From assembly GCF_014243445.1 (NCBI RefSeq), contig NZ_JACLQD010000005.1, positions 248,001 to 312,000 on the forward strand: a stretch of DNA of 64,000 nt, read 5' to 3'. Of the stretch, positions 19,551-27,011 are shown one piece after another. Each line of letters opens with the position of its first letter. The first letter of the stretch is position 1. A program made the position numbers and the translations under genes. The notes beneath the pieces were generated by a model. The model saw nothing but the letters and a program-made list of their open reading frames with translations, made no database searches and was not told the origin of the DNA. This DNA is from Paragemmobacter straminiformis. GTDB taxonomy: Bacteria > Pseudomonadota > Alphaproteobacteria > Rhodobacterales > Rhodobacteraceae.

Positions 19551-19608
19551 CTTTGCCAAAATACTCTCGGGGGGAGGCCGCAAGGCCGTGGGGGGCGGAA
19601 AGCCCCCC
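19551..19608 (-). repeat. Intergenic two-hairpin repeat, copy 3
   Basis: Same element in opposite orientation, 25 bases after copy 2. The core is the variant GAGAGTATTTTGGCAAAG; the second hairpin is GGCC-GCAA-GGCC (a GNRA-type loop) and the GC hairpin is at 19590-19608. The pair fills most of the 316-base gap between metK and queF; I see nothing else there. Confidence 0.78.
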
Positions 19609-19689
19609 TTCGCGTTTTGCAGAAAGGGGCGGCGTTTGCGTTCGGGCGGCTCTGTGCTAGGGCGGGAGGGATGAGGAAAGGACGCCGCC

Positions 19690-20154
19690 ATGACTGCAAC
19701 CGACGTTTCCGGCCTGACGCAGCTTGGCGCTGCCACGGGCCTGCCTGACAGCCCCGAGACCGCGCTGCTGGAAAAGGTTCCGGCAGGCCATGCGGGGACG
19801 CTTTACGTGGTGCGCTTCACCGCGCCCGAGTTCACCTCGATCTGTCCGATGACGGGGCAGCCGGATTTCGCGCATATCGTGATCGACTATGTGCCCAAGG
19901 ACTGGCTGGTCGAGAGCAAGTCGCTGAAGCTTTACCTGCACAGTTTCCGCAATCACGGTGCCTTCCACGAGGATTGCACGCTCGATATCGCGAAGCGGCT
20001 GGTGGGGCTGCTCGATCCGGTATGGCTGCGGATCGGGGCCTATTGGTATCCGCGCGGCGGGATTCCGATCGACGTGTTCTGGCAGACGGGGGCGGCACCC
20101 GGGGGGGTGTGGATTCCCGATCAGGGCGTGGCGCCGTATCGGGGGCGCGGCTGA
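19690..20154 (+). CDS. queF: NADPH-dependent preQ0 reductase
   Basis: QueF (154 residues, the short unimodular YkvM type) reduces the nitrile of 7-cyano-7-deazaguanine to preQ1 in queuosine biosynthesis. The thioimide-forming cysteine is C52 in [14 protein letters not shown] with the proton-donor D59, and the family motif [13 protein letters not shown] (75-87) follows, then FHEDC. No preQ1 riboswitch is apparent upstream; the gap holds repeat elements only. The stop codon overlaps the start of the next gene. Confidence 0.96.
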   Translation: MTATDVSGLTQLGAATGLPDSPETALLEKVPAGHAGTLYVVRFTAPEFTSICPMTGQPDFAHIVIDYVPKDWLVESKSLKLYLHSFRNHGAFHEDCTLDIAKRLVGLLDPVWLRIGAYWYPRGGIPIDVFWQTGAAPGGVWIPDQGVAPYRGRG

Positions 20155-20597
20155 TGGGGATCGGTGCGCCGCCCGTGGTCTGGGCCAATGGCATGTCCGA
20201 GATGATGGTGACGGATTATCCCGTCTCGCTGGCCTTCTGGACGGAGCTGCTGGGGTTCGGCCTTGCCTTCGAGCGGCCGGCGCAGAAGCTGGCCTGTCTG
20301 GTGCATCCGGACGGGGCGCAGGTGATGGTCTACCAGCGCGATGGCGATTGGGAGACGGGGGCGATGGAGCGGCCCTTCGGGCGCGGTCTGGTGGTGCAGG
20401 TCTATGTCGCCGATGTCGATGCGGTGGCCGCACGTGTGCGCGCGGCGGGGCTGCCCTTTTACGTAGCACCGCGCGAGAAGTGGCGCGACTGGGGCGACCG
20501 TCTGGGCGGGCAGCGCGAGTTTCTGGTGCAGGATCCGGACGGTTATCTGGTCATGGTGGTGCAGCGGATCGGCGAGCGGCCCCTGCCGCAGGACTGA
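20154..20597 (+). CDS. VOC-superfamily (glyoxalase/bleomycin-resistance fold) protein
   Basis: This 147-residue protein of the vicinal-oxygen-chelate fold is made of two beta-alpha-beta3 units. The first unit contains VTDYPVSLAFWTELLGFGLAFERP and the second ends in REFLVQDPDGYLVMVVQRIG, the usual last strand with a metal-ligand position. Length and lack of other domains fit small bleomycin-resistance-like or lactoylglutathione-lyase-like proteins; the substrate is unknown. ATG at 20154 shares its A with the queF stop, so it is probably co-translated with queF. The longer open frame upstream lies inside queF and is not real. Confidence 0.85.
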   Translation: MGIGAPPVVWANGMSEMMVTDYPVSLAFWTELLGFGLAFERPAQKLACLVHPDGAQVMVYQRDGDWETGAMERPFGRGLVVQVYVADVDAVAARVRAAGLPFYVAPREKWRDWGDRLGGQREFLVQDPDGYLVMVVQRIGERPLPQD

Positions 20598-20660
20598 GCC
20601 GCAGGCTTGACCGCGCGGAGGCTAGGGTCTAGGCCCCTGCGGCTGAAAAGGATGCCTGCC

Positions 20661-21389
20661 ATGACCGATGCGCCCGAAGAGACCGAAGCCGGAGCCACCC
20701 CCGCCCCCGAGCGGCGCAATTTCTATGGCCGCGTGCATGGCAAGACCCTGCGCGGCAGCCAGAAGACCTATCTGGCCGAGGATCTGGGCAAGCTGTCGCT
20801 TGGCGGCGTAACGGTTGACGAAAATCCGGCGCGCGCGCCGCTTGACCCTGTGGCGGTGTTCGGGGACCGTCCGCTGTGGCTCGAGGTCGGGTTCGGCGGG
20901 GGCGAGCATCTGGTGCATATGGCGGCACGCTATCCGGATATCGGGATCATCGGCTGCGAGCCTTTCGTGAACGGGATCGCGATGCTTCTGGGCAAGATCC
21001 GCTCGGCGGGGGTGACGAATTTGCGCATCCATCCGGGTGATGTGCGCGATCTGTTCGATGTGATGCCGGATGGCTGTTTCGGGAAGGTGTTCCTGAACTA
21101 TCCCGATCCGTGGCCCAAGGCGCGGCATCACCGGCGGCGGTTCGTGACGCAGGGCTATCTGCAGGCGCTGGCGCGTGTGATGCGGCCGGGGGCCGAGTTC
21201 CGTGTGGCGACCGACATTCCCGATTACGTGCGCCAGACGCTGGAAGAGGTGCCGCAGGCGGGCTTTGTGCTCGAGCGGCAGGCAGGGCAGGGGCAGGCGT
21301 GGGAGGACTGGATTTCCACCCGCTACGAGCAGAAGGCCCTGCGCGAGGGGCGCGCGCCGCATTACCTGACCTTCCGCCGCAAGGGCTGA
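20661..21389 (+). CDS. trmB: tRNA (guanine-N7-)-methyltransferase
   Basis: TrmB (242 residues) methylates G46 of tRNA. The Rossmann SAM site (LEVGFGGGEHLVHMAARYP) and the family motif FLNYPDPWPKARHHRRR are present, with TRYEQKALREGR near the C-terminus matching the conserved TKYE-type motif. The ATG at 20661 has an AAAAGGA Shine-Dalgarno at proper spacing; an ATG at 20652 is too close to it. In related genomes trmB tends to lie next to metK; here queF and the VOC gene are between them. Confidence 0.95.
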   Translation: MTDAPEETEAGATPAPERRNFYGRVHGKTLRGSQKTYLAEDLGKLSLGGVTVDENPARAPLDPVAVFGDRPLWLEVGFGGGEHLVHMAARYPDIGIIGCEPFVNGIAMLLGKIRSAGVTNLRIHPGDVRDLFDVMPDGCFGKVFLNYPDPWPKARHHRRRFVTQGYLQALARVMRPGAEFRVATDIPDYVRQTLEEVPQAGFVLERQAGQGQAWEDWISTRYEQKALREGRAPHYLTFRRKG

Positions 21390-21393
21390 GGGT

Positions 21394-22371
21394 TCAGGCG
21401 GGGATCACCCAGACATCGCCGGGGTTCAGGGTGCGAAAGCGCGCGCGCGGGATGGCGCGGGCGGCGAGGGCTTCGGCCAGAAGGTCGGGCGGGGCTTCGC
21501 GGGATTCGTCGGTCAGCTGGAAGGTGCCCCAGTGGTGGCCGATGGCATGGGCTGCGCCAAGCAGCGCAAAGCCTTCGGCGGCCTCGTGCGGGTCCTGATG
21601 CTGGTCGCGCATGAACCAGCGCGGGGCATAGGCGCCCACGGGCAGGATGGCGAGGCGGGGCGCGCCGTGCCGGTCGCGGATGCGGGTATAGGGGCGGCCG
21701 CCGTCAAAGCCGGTGTCGCCGATGTGCAGGATGCGCCCTCTGGGCGTGTCGAGCAGGAAAGACGCCCAGAGCGCCATCGACCGGTCGCGCATTCCGCGCG
21801 CGGACCAGTGGTGGCAGGGTTCCAGATGCAGCGTCAGATGGGCAAGCGGCAGGGCATCGCCCCAGTCGCCCGTGGCCATGCGCATGTCGGGGATCGCCTT
21901 GGCCACGATGCTGTCGTTGCCGAGCGGGGTGAGGAGCAGCGGGTCATGGCTGGCCTTCAGGCGGCGCAGCGTGGCAATGTCCAGATGGTCGTAGTGGTTG
22001 TGCGACAAAAGCACGGCGTCGATCTCGGGCAGGTCGGAGAATGCGATGCCGGGGGCGGCCACGCGTTTCGGGCCGGCGAAGCGGACGGGGCTGGCGCGGT
22101 CGGACCAGACGGGATCGGTCAGGATGTTCAGCCCCGCGACCTGAACCAGCATCGTGGCATGGCCGACCATCGTGACGGTCAGGTCATCGACACGCGGCGC
22201 GGGCTTGGCCGGCGTCACGGCGACCGAGGCGGGCCAAGGCTGCCGTTCGCCGTTCCTTTGCCAGCGGAGCATGTCGCGAAAGCCCTTGGGTGGCGCGCCT
22301 TCGGGATTGAAGAAGCGCAGGCCGTCGAAATGGTCGGTGACCGGGCCGGAATGGTAGGGATTGCGGGGCAT
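21394..22371 (-). CDS. MBL-fold metallohydrolase (NAPE-PLD/UlaG-like)
   Basis: This 325-residue protein has the metallo-beta-lactamase fold: [22 protein letters not shown] leads to the metal-binding HxHxDH in SHNHYDHLD (about 122-130), then [21 protein letters not shown] and [10 protein letters not shown], which supply further histidines and the bridging aspartate. The N-terminal [20 protein letters not shown] extension is shared with N-acyl-phosphatidylethanolamine phospholipase D-like bacterial proteins. It faces trmB tail to tail (4 bases) and is divergent from aroA. Start at 22371 chosen because upstream in-frame residues come from a repeat region. Substrate unknown. Confidence 0.9.
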   Translation of the reverse strand: MPRNPYHSGPVTDHFDGLRFFNPEGAPPKGFRDMLRWQRNGERQPWPASVAVTPAKPAPRVDDLTVTMVGHATMLVQVAGLNILTDPVWSDRASPVRFAGPKRVAAPGIAFSDLPEIDAVLLSHNHYDHLDIATLRRLKASHDPLLLTPLGNDSIVAKAIPDMRMATGDWGDALPLAHLTLHLEPCHHWSARGMRDRSMALWASFLLDTPRGRILHIGDTGFDGGRPYTRIRDRHGAPRLAILPVGAYAPRWFMRDQHQDPHEAAEGFALLGAAHAIGHHWGTFQLTDESREAPPDLLAEALAARAIPRARFRTLNPGDVWVIPA

Positions 22372-22497
22372 AGCGGGCCTTTCGGTTGACGCCTTGCATA
22401 TGGTGCAGCACAGGGCGGGGTCAAAGGCAGGATGCGATGCCCCCCGGCCTTCCCTGAAGGGCGTTGCCCCGCAAGGCGGAAGCGATGGCGCTTTGCG

Positions 22498-22566
22498 GCT
22501 TCCTCTTGCCCCAAATATCCTCGGGGGGAGGGGCGCTTGCGCCCCGTGGGGGGCGGAAAGCCCCCC
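22498..22566 (-). repeat. Intergenic two-hairpin repeat, copy 4
   Basis: In the 319-base divergent region between the MBL gene and aroA, so here it cannot be a simple 3'-end terminator for either. Core GAGGATATTTGGGGCAAGAG (minus strand), second hairpin GGGGCG-CTTG-CGCCCC, GC hairpin at 22548-22566. Confidence 0.8.
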
Positions 22567-22690
22567 TTCTGCGGTCGGGCGGGGCACGGTCGGGCGGCCT
22601 GCGGTTGGTATGGGCGCGGTTGGAATGGGGCGCTTCCCCTCTGCTTTGCCTTGGGCTATCAGGCGTGCCGATGCATTCGGGAGTGACGAG

Positions 22691-24037
22691 ATGTCCGCAC
22701 ATGGTGAAGCCCAGCCGATGACCGCCCACAAATCCGGCCCCCTCAAAGGGCGGGCCGAGGTGCCGGGCGACAAGTCGATCAGCCATCGTGCGCTGATCTT
22801 CGGCGCGATGGCCGTGGGCGAGACCAGGGTGACGGGGCTTCTGGAAGGGCAGGACGTGCTGGACACCGCCAAGGCGATGCAGGCCTTTGGCGCAGAGGTG
22901 ACGCGGCACGGGCAGGGCGAATGGTCGGTGCATGGCGTGGGCGTGGGCGGGTTCCGCGAGCCTGCCGATGTGATCGATTGCGGCAATTCGGGAACCGGTG
23001 TGCGCCTGATCATGGGCACGATGGCGACCACGGCGATGACGGCGACCTTTACGGGCGATGCCTCGTTGCGCAAGCGCCCGATGGGGCGGGTGACGGACCC
23101 GCTGTCGCTGTTCGGCGCGCGGGCCTACGGCCGTGCCGGCGGGCGTCTGCCGATGACGGTGGTGGGGGCCGCGAACCCCGTTCCGGTGCGCTACGCGCTG
23201 CCCGTTGCCAGTGCGCAGGTGAAAAGCGCCGTCCTGCTTGCGGGGCTGAACGCGCCGGGCCAGACCGTGGTGATCGAGAAGGAACCCACGCGCGACCATT
23301 CGGAGCGGATGCTTCTGGGTTTCGGCGCCGCCCTGACGGTGGAAAAGACCGCCGAGGGCAATGTCATCACCCTGACGGGGCGGCCGGAGTTGCGGCCCCA
23401 GACGGTGGCGGTGCCGCGCGATCCGTCCTCGGCCGCGTTTCCGGTCTGTGCGGCGCTGATCGTCGAGGGGTCGGACATCATGGTTCCGGGGGTGAGCCAG
23501 AACCTGACGCGGAACGGGCTTTACCTCACCCTGGTCGAGATGGGGGCCGATATCGAGTTCCAGAACCCGCGCGAAGAGGGCGGGGAGCCCGTCGCGGACC
23601 TGCGGGTCAGGTTCTCGCCCGGCCTGAAAGGCATCGAGGTGCCGGAGGAGCGCGCGCCGAGCATGATCGACGAATATCCGGTTCTGTCGGTTGTCGCGGC
23701 CTTTGCCGAGGGCAAGACGGTGATGCGCGGCGTCAAGGAGTTGCGCGTCAAGGAAAGTGACCGGATCGACGCGATGGCGCGGGGGCTCGAGGCTTGCGGC
23801 GTCACGGTCGAGGAGGACGAGGATACGCTGATCGTCCACGGTCTGGGTGCGGGCGGGGTTGCGGGCGGGGCGACGGCCCGGACGCATCTCGACCACCGCA
23901 TCGCGATGAGCTTTCTTGTCTGCGGCATGGCGTCGAAAAAGCCGGTCTCGGTGGATGACGCCTCGCCCATCCTGACCTCGTTCCCGATCTTCGAGGGATT
24001 GATGACCGGGCTTGGCGCGACGCTGCGGCGCGGGTGA
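22691..24037 (+). CDS. aroA: 3-phosphoshikimate 1-carboxyvinyltransferase (EPSP synthase, class II)
   Basis: AroA (448 residues) joins shikimate-3-phosphate and PEP in the shikimate pathway. The sequence is of class II, the group that includes the Agrobacterium CP4 enzyme: [16 protein letters not shown] (27-41), [50 protein letters not shown] and [16 protein letters not shown] all match that class. In the PEP-site loop (DCGNSGTG, 96-103) residue 101 is glycine, where CP4 has alanine-100. A long N-terminal open frame upstream is repeat DNA, so I start at the ATG at 22691; another ATG at 22718 would remove nine residues. Confidence 0.96.
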   Translation: MSAHGEAQPMTAHKSGPLKGRAEVPGDKSISHRALIFGAMAVGETRVTGLLEGQDVLDTAKAMQAFGAEVTRHGQGEWSVHGVGVGGFREPADVIDCGNSGTGVRLIMGTMATTAMTATFTGDASLRKRPMGRVTDPLSLFGARAYGRAGGRLPMTVVGAANPVPVRYALPVASAQVKSAVLLAGLNAPGQTVVIEKEPTRDHSERMLLGFGAALTVEKTAEGNVITLTGRPELRPQTVAVPRDPSSAAFPVCAALIVEGSDIMVPGVSQNLTRNGLYLTLVEMGADIEFQNPREEGGEPVADLRVRFSPGLKGIEVPEERAPSMIDEYPVLSVVAAFAEGKTVMRGVKELRVKESDRIDAMARGLEACGVTVEEDEDTLIVHGLGAGGVAGGATARTHLDHRIAMSFLVCGMASKKPVSVDDASPILTSFPIFEGLMTGLGATLRRG

Positions 24038-24038
24038 C

Positions 24039-24057
24039 GATTTTTCTGCGAAAAATC
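24039..24057. terminator. AT-rich palindrome directly after aroA
   Basis: GATTTTTC-TGC-GAAAAATC, a perfect 8-bp stem two bases after the aroA stop codon. The same kind of palindrome follows trpF and ruvB and ends the window, so it looks like a common gene-end signal here. Confidence 0.65.
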
Positions 24058-24058
24058 A

Positions 24059-24128
24059 GGGGGACCCTCGGGCCCCCCTCGCCCCTGACGGGGCTTCACC
24101 CCCCGAGGATATTTGCGGCAAGAGGAAG
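24059..24128 (+). repeat. Intergenic two-hairpin repeat, copy 5
   Basis: GC hairpin (24059-24077), second hairpin GCCCC-TGAC-GGGGC, then CCCCCC and the core GAGGATATTTGCGGCAAGAG, identical to copy 1 in the core although the hairpin stem differs. Confidence 0.8.
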
Positions 24129-24560
24129 AGGGCGGATGCAGGGCCGGGGCGGTGGCGCGCGGGGTCGTAGGGCTGTGGCGGGGCCGGTCCTTTTCGCCTG
24201 TGCAGGTGCGGCGCGGGCCGGGCGTTTTTACCACCGTTTCGGCGGCCCGTTGATGCAGGGAGAGCCTGCGCCTTTGGCCGGGCTGCGGCTGGTGGACCGC
24301 AAGGCGCAGGCCAGCCCCCGTGCCGCGCCGGACGGAGGGTGCAGCGTGAGCGTGCAGAACAAGGGCGGTGCGATGTCGACCATGCCCGATACCGACAGGC
24401 CGAATGACGGGGGCTATCCGGTCTTTCCGGGACTGACGGGCGATCTTCCGGTCGGGCGGGGCGGTCGCCGTTGCCCGGGGGGGCCGTTTCGTGATGCTGG
24501 TTGCGGCAACGGGGGAATCGCTTCGCTGCGAGGCGGTGCAACGAGAATGGAAAACCGGTC
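24129..24560. other. Gene-free stretch between aroA and cmk
   Basis: About 430 bases without a gene I can support. Open frames on both strands have no recognisable start context or domain and are rich in Arg, Pro and Gly, as expected from out-of-frame high-GC DNA. The sequence just before cmk has only a weak Shine-Dalgarno (AGAATGG). Confidence 0.5.
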
Positions 24561-25154
24561 ATGATTTTCACGGTGGCGATCGACGGGCCTGCTGCGGCGG
24601 GCAAGGGAACCATCGGACGGGCTGTCGCGGCGCGGTTCGGTTTCGCGCATCTTGACACCGGGCTGTTGTATCGGGCGGTCGGGGCCAAGGGGGGCGATCC
24701 CGTGGCGGCGGCCGAGGGGTTGGTGCCTGCCGATCTGGAGCGGTGGGATTTGCGGTCGCTGGAAGCGGGGCAGGCCGCGTCGAAGGTGGCGGCGATTCCG
24801 GCGGTGCGGGCGGCTTTGGTCGCCTTTCAGCAGCGGTTCGCGCGGGCCGAGGGGGGCGCGGTGCTTGACGGGCGGGATATCGGCACGGTGATCTGCCCTG
24901 CGGCGGAGGTGAAGCTTTACGTCACCGCCAGCCCCGAGGTGCGGGCGCACCGGCGCTGGCTCGAGGTGGGGGGCGACGAGGCGCGCGTGCTGGCCGAGGT
25001 GCTGGAGCGCGATGCCCGCGACATGGGGCGGGCGGATGCGCCCTTGCGGGCGGCCGAGGATGCCGTTCTGATCGACACCAGCGCGATGCCGGTGGACGAA
25101 GCGGTGGCGCGGGCCATATCGGTGGTGGCAGAACGGATGGAGGGCTTGCGATGA
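24561..25154 (+). CDS. cmk: Cytidylate kinase
   Basis: Cmk (197 residues) phosphorylates CMP/dCMP. The P-loop is at residues 9-16 ([13 protein letters not shown]), followed by [14 protein letters not shown], the CMP-binding region, and [11 protein letters not shown] with the conserved DGRD. It is somewhat shorter than the 220-230-residue E. coli type, as in other Rhodobacterales. Cmk normally precedes rpsA in proteobacteria; here two SDR genes lie between them. The stop codon overlaps the next start (ATGA). Confidence 0.95.
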   Translation: MIFTVAIDGPAAAGKGTIGRAVAARFGFAHLDTGLLYRAVGAKGGDPVAAAEGLVPADLERWDLRSLEAGQAASKVAAIPAVRAALVAFQQRFARAEGGAVLDGRDIGTVICPAAEVKLYVTASPEVRAHRRWLEVGGDEARVLAEVLERDARDMGRADAPLRAAEDAVLIDTSAMPVDEAVARAISVVAERMEGLR

Positions 25155-25927
25155 ACGGGATGCGGTTGCCGGAACTGGACGGGAAGGTCGTGCTGGTCAC
25201 GGGGGCTTCGACGGGGATCGGGGCGGCGGTGGCGCGGGCCTTTGCGGCGCAGGGGGCGCGGGTCGGCCTGCATTACAACGCGAGCGCGGATGCCGCCGAG
25301 ACCCTTGCGGGCGAGATCGAGGCGGCGGGCGGCACGGTGCGGCTGATCCGCGCCGACATGTCGAACGGTTCCGGATCACGCGATGCGGTCGAGCAGACGG
25401 TCGCGGCCTTCGGGCGGCTGGACGGTTTGATCAACAACGCGGGCGGCATGGTGCGGCGGGTGCCCTATGCCGAGGCGACGGAACAGGACTATGACGACAT
25501 CATGGACCTGAACGCGCGGTCGGTGGTGGTGGCAAGCCAGGCCGCCATCGGGCCGATCAAGGCGGCGGGCGGCGGGTTCATCATCAACACCACCAGCATC
25601 GCGGCGCGCAACGGGGCCAGCGGCGGGGCGGGGCTATACGGGTCAAGCAAGGCCTTCGTGCATAACGTCACGCGGGGGATGGCGAAGGAGCTGATCCCCT
25701 TTGGCATCCGCGTGAACGCGGTGGCGCCGGGGGTCATCACCACGCCCTTTCACGAGCGGTATTCGACCAAGGCGCAGCTCGACGCGGCCTTGGGCACGAT
25801 TCCGGCGGGACGGCTGGGCGTGGCCGAGGACTGCGTGGGGGCTTACCTGTTCCTCGCCTGCGCGTCGCTGTCGGCCTATGTCATCGGTCAGGTGATCGAG
25901 GTGAATGGCGGGCAGTTGATGCCCTGA
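25151..25927 (+). CDS. SDR-family oxidoreductase
   Basis: This 258-residue classical short-chain dehydrogenase has TGASTGIG (cofactor glycine motif, about 18-25), NNAGGM in the fourth strand, the catalytic serine in [10 protein letters not shown] and Y-x3-K in [17 protein letters not shown] after the second strand suggests NADP(H) preference. Of FabG-like length, it ends in the usual [11 protein letters not shown]. Its start overlaps the cmk stop by four bases, so it is translationally coupled to cmk, but its substrate is not evident; such an insertion between cmk and rpsA is unusual. Confidence 0.92.
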   Translation: MNGMRLPELDGKVVLVTGASTGIGAAVARAFAAQGARVGLHYNASADAAETLAGEIEAAGGTVRLIRADMSNGSGSRDAVEQTVAAFGRLDGLINNAGGMVRRVPYAEATEQDYDDIMDLNARSVVVASQAAIGPIKAAGGGFIINTTSIAARNGASGGAGLYGSSKAFVHNVTRGMAKELIPFGIRVNAVAPGVITTPFHERYSTKAQLDAALGTIPAGRLGVAEDCVGAYLFLACASLSAYVIGQVIEVNGGQLMP

Positions 25928-25971
25928 GCTGCGGGGTCGGGCCTTTGGGGCCTTGCCATCGGGTCGGGACT

Positions 25972-26020
25972 GCGGGGGTTTCACACCCCCGCGCCCCCGT
26001 GGGATATTTAGGCGAATGTG
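25972..26020 (+). repeat. Intergenic repeat, short form (copy 6)
   Basis: A single GC hairpin (GCGGGGG-TTTCACA-CCCCCGC) is followed by GCCCCCGTGGGATATTTAGG and a GTGAAT-type tail. It keeps the ATATTT core but lacks the second hairpin. Lies between the two SDR genes. Confidence 0.6.
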
Positions 26021-26090
26021 AATGTGAATGTGGAGGGTGCCTTGCGTCACGGGATGCGCGGCACGCGGGAAGGTACGGAAAGGTTTGCCG

Positions 26091-26753
26091 ATGGATATGC
26101 TGATCACAGGGGCCAATCGGGGGATCGGGCTGGCCTTGGCCACCCATGCCGCGCGGGGCGGCGCGGGGGTTCTGGGCACCTATCGCGGGCCGCGCGCGCC
26201 TGGCGTCTCGGGCATCGAATGGCAGGGGCTGGAAGTGACCGAGCCTGCCTCGCACCGGGCGCTGGCCGAGCGGCTGGCGGGGCGGCCCCTTGGTCTGGTG
26301 GTCTGCAACGCGGGCATCTACCGCGACGAGGATGACCAACTCGAGACGGGATTTCCCGCCGCTCTCTGGGCAGAAACGCTGGCGGTGAACGTGACGGGGG
26401 TGTTTCTGACCATCCAGTCGCTGCTGCCGAACATCCGCGCCGCGGGCGGCAAGATCGCCATCATCGCCTCGCAGATGGGGTCCGACACCAAGGCGCCGGG
26501 GGGGAGCTATATCTACCGCGCGTCAAAGGCGGCGGCGCTGAACATCGGGCGCAATCTGGCGACCGATCTGCGGGCCGAAGGGATCGCCGTGGGCATCTAC
26601 CATCCGGGCTGGGTGCGCACCGAGATGGGCGGGGCGGGGGCGGATATCTCGGAGGAGGAGGCGGCGACGGGGCTGCTTGCGCGCTTTGCGCATCTGTCGC
26701 CGGCCACCACAGGCTGTTTCGAGTGCTGGGACGGCAGGCCGCATCCGTTCTGA
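26091..26753 (+). CDS. SDR-family oxidoreductase (second copy in tandem)
   Basis: This 220-residue short-chain dehydrogenase starts immediately at the nucleotide-binding strand (MDMLITGANRGIGLALA). It has VCNAGIY, a catalytic serine in IIASQMGSD and Y-x3-K in YIYRASKAAALN, then the HPGWVRTEMGG motif, which is typical of the CsgA/sniffer-like carbonyl reductase subgroup. The start at 26091 has AAAGG at good spacing. It is unlike the upstream SDR in sequence, so the pair is not a recent duplication. Substrate unknown. The stop codon falls inside the first unit of a 14-bp tandem repeat. Confidence 0.9.
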   Translation: MDMLITGANRGIGLALATHAARGGAGVLGTYRGPRAPGVSGIEWQGLEVTEPASHRALAERLAGRPLGLVVCNAGIYRDEDDQLETGFPAALWAETLAVNVTGVFLTIQSLLPNIRAAGGKIAIIASQMGSDTKAPGGSYIYRASKAAALNIGRNLATDLRAEGIAVGIYHPGWVRTEMGGAGADISEEEAATGLLARFAHLSPATTGCFECWDGRPHPF

Positions 26754-26788
26754 ACCGGGCGTTCTGAACCGGGCGTTCCGGACCGGGG
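26747..26788. repeat. 14-bp tandem repeat, three units
   Basis: GTTCTGAACCGGGC occurs twice exactly (26747 and 26761) and once with changes (26775). It overlaps the end of the second SDR gene. Confidence 0.85.
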
Positions 26789-26852
26789 CGCGCGCTGCGG
26801 TGGGCGCGCGGGCCGGTTGCCGCGTGGCCGGGCAGGGTTTTGCCAACATTCC

Positions 26853-26881
26853 TTGCGTGTCGGGCGTGAAGCCTGTATAGG
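26853..26881 (+). promoter_or_regulatory. Candidate promoter of rpsA
   Basis: TTGCGT (26853-26858), a 17-base spacer and TATAGG (26876-26881). It would give an rpsA leader of roughly 120 bases. Confidence 0.55.
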
Positions 26882-26975
26882 CCGCCCATCCTGAAGGGCA
26901 GGAGCGTCAGTGCCGGTTTTCCGGAGCTTTGCGCTTTTCCCGAACGGGCCACCAAAGACCGGCGGAGACAACCGC

Positions 26976-26993
26976 ATGGCCAGCAACATCTGA
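26976..26993 (+). other. Possible five-codon leader reading frame before rpsA
   Basis: ATG GCC AGC AAC ATC TGA with GGCGGAG upstream, ending 18 bases before the rpsA start codon. It could be a leader peptide or chance. Confidence 0.3.
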
Positions 26994-27011
26994 TAAAGGA
27001 AAAACTCGCAC

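Noticed and set aside
19374-19689. preQ1 riboswitch before queF
   Set aside because: The gap is filled by two copies of the intergenic repeat; I could not find the C-rich loop and A-rich tail of a preQ1-I aptamer.
24034-24564. Open frame of 176 codons between aroA and cmk
   Set aside because: It starts at the aroA stop region within a palindrome and repeat element, has no domain and ends at the cmk start by chance of frame.
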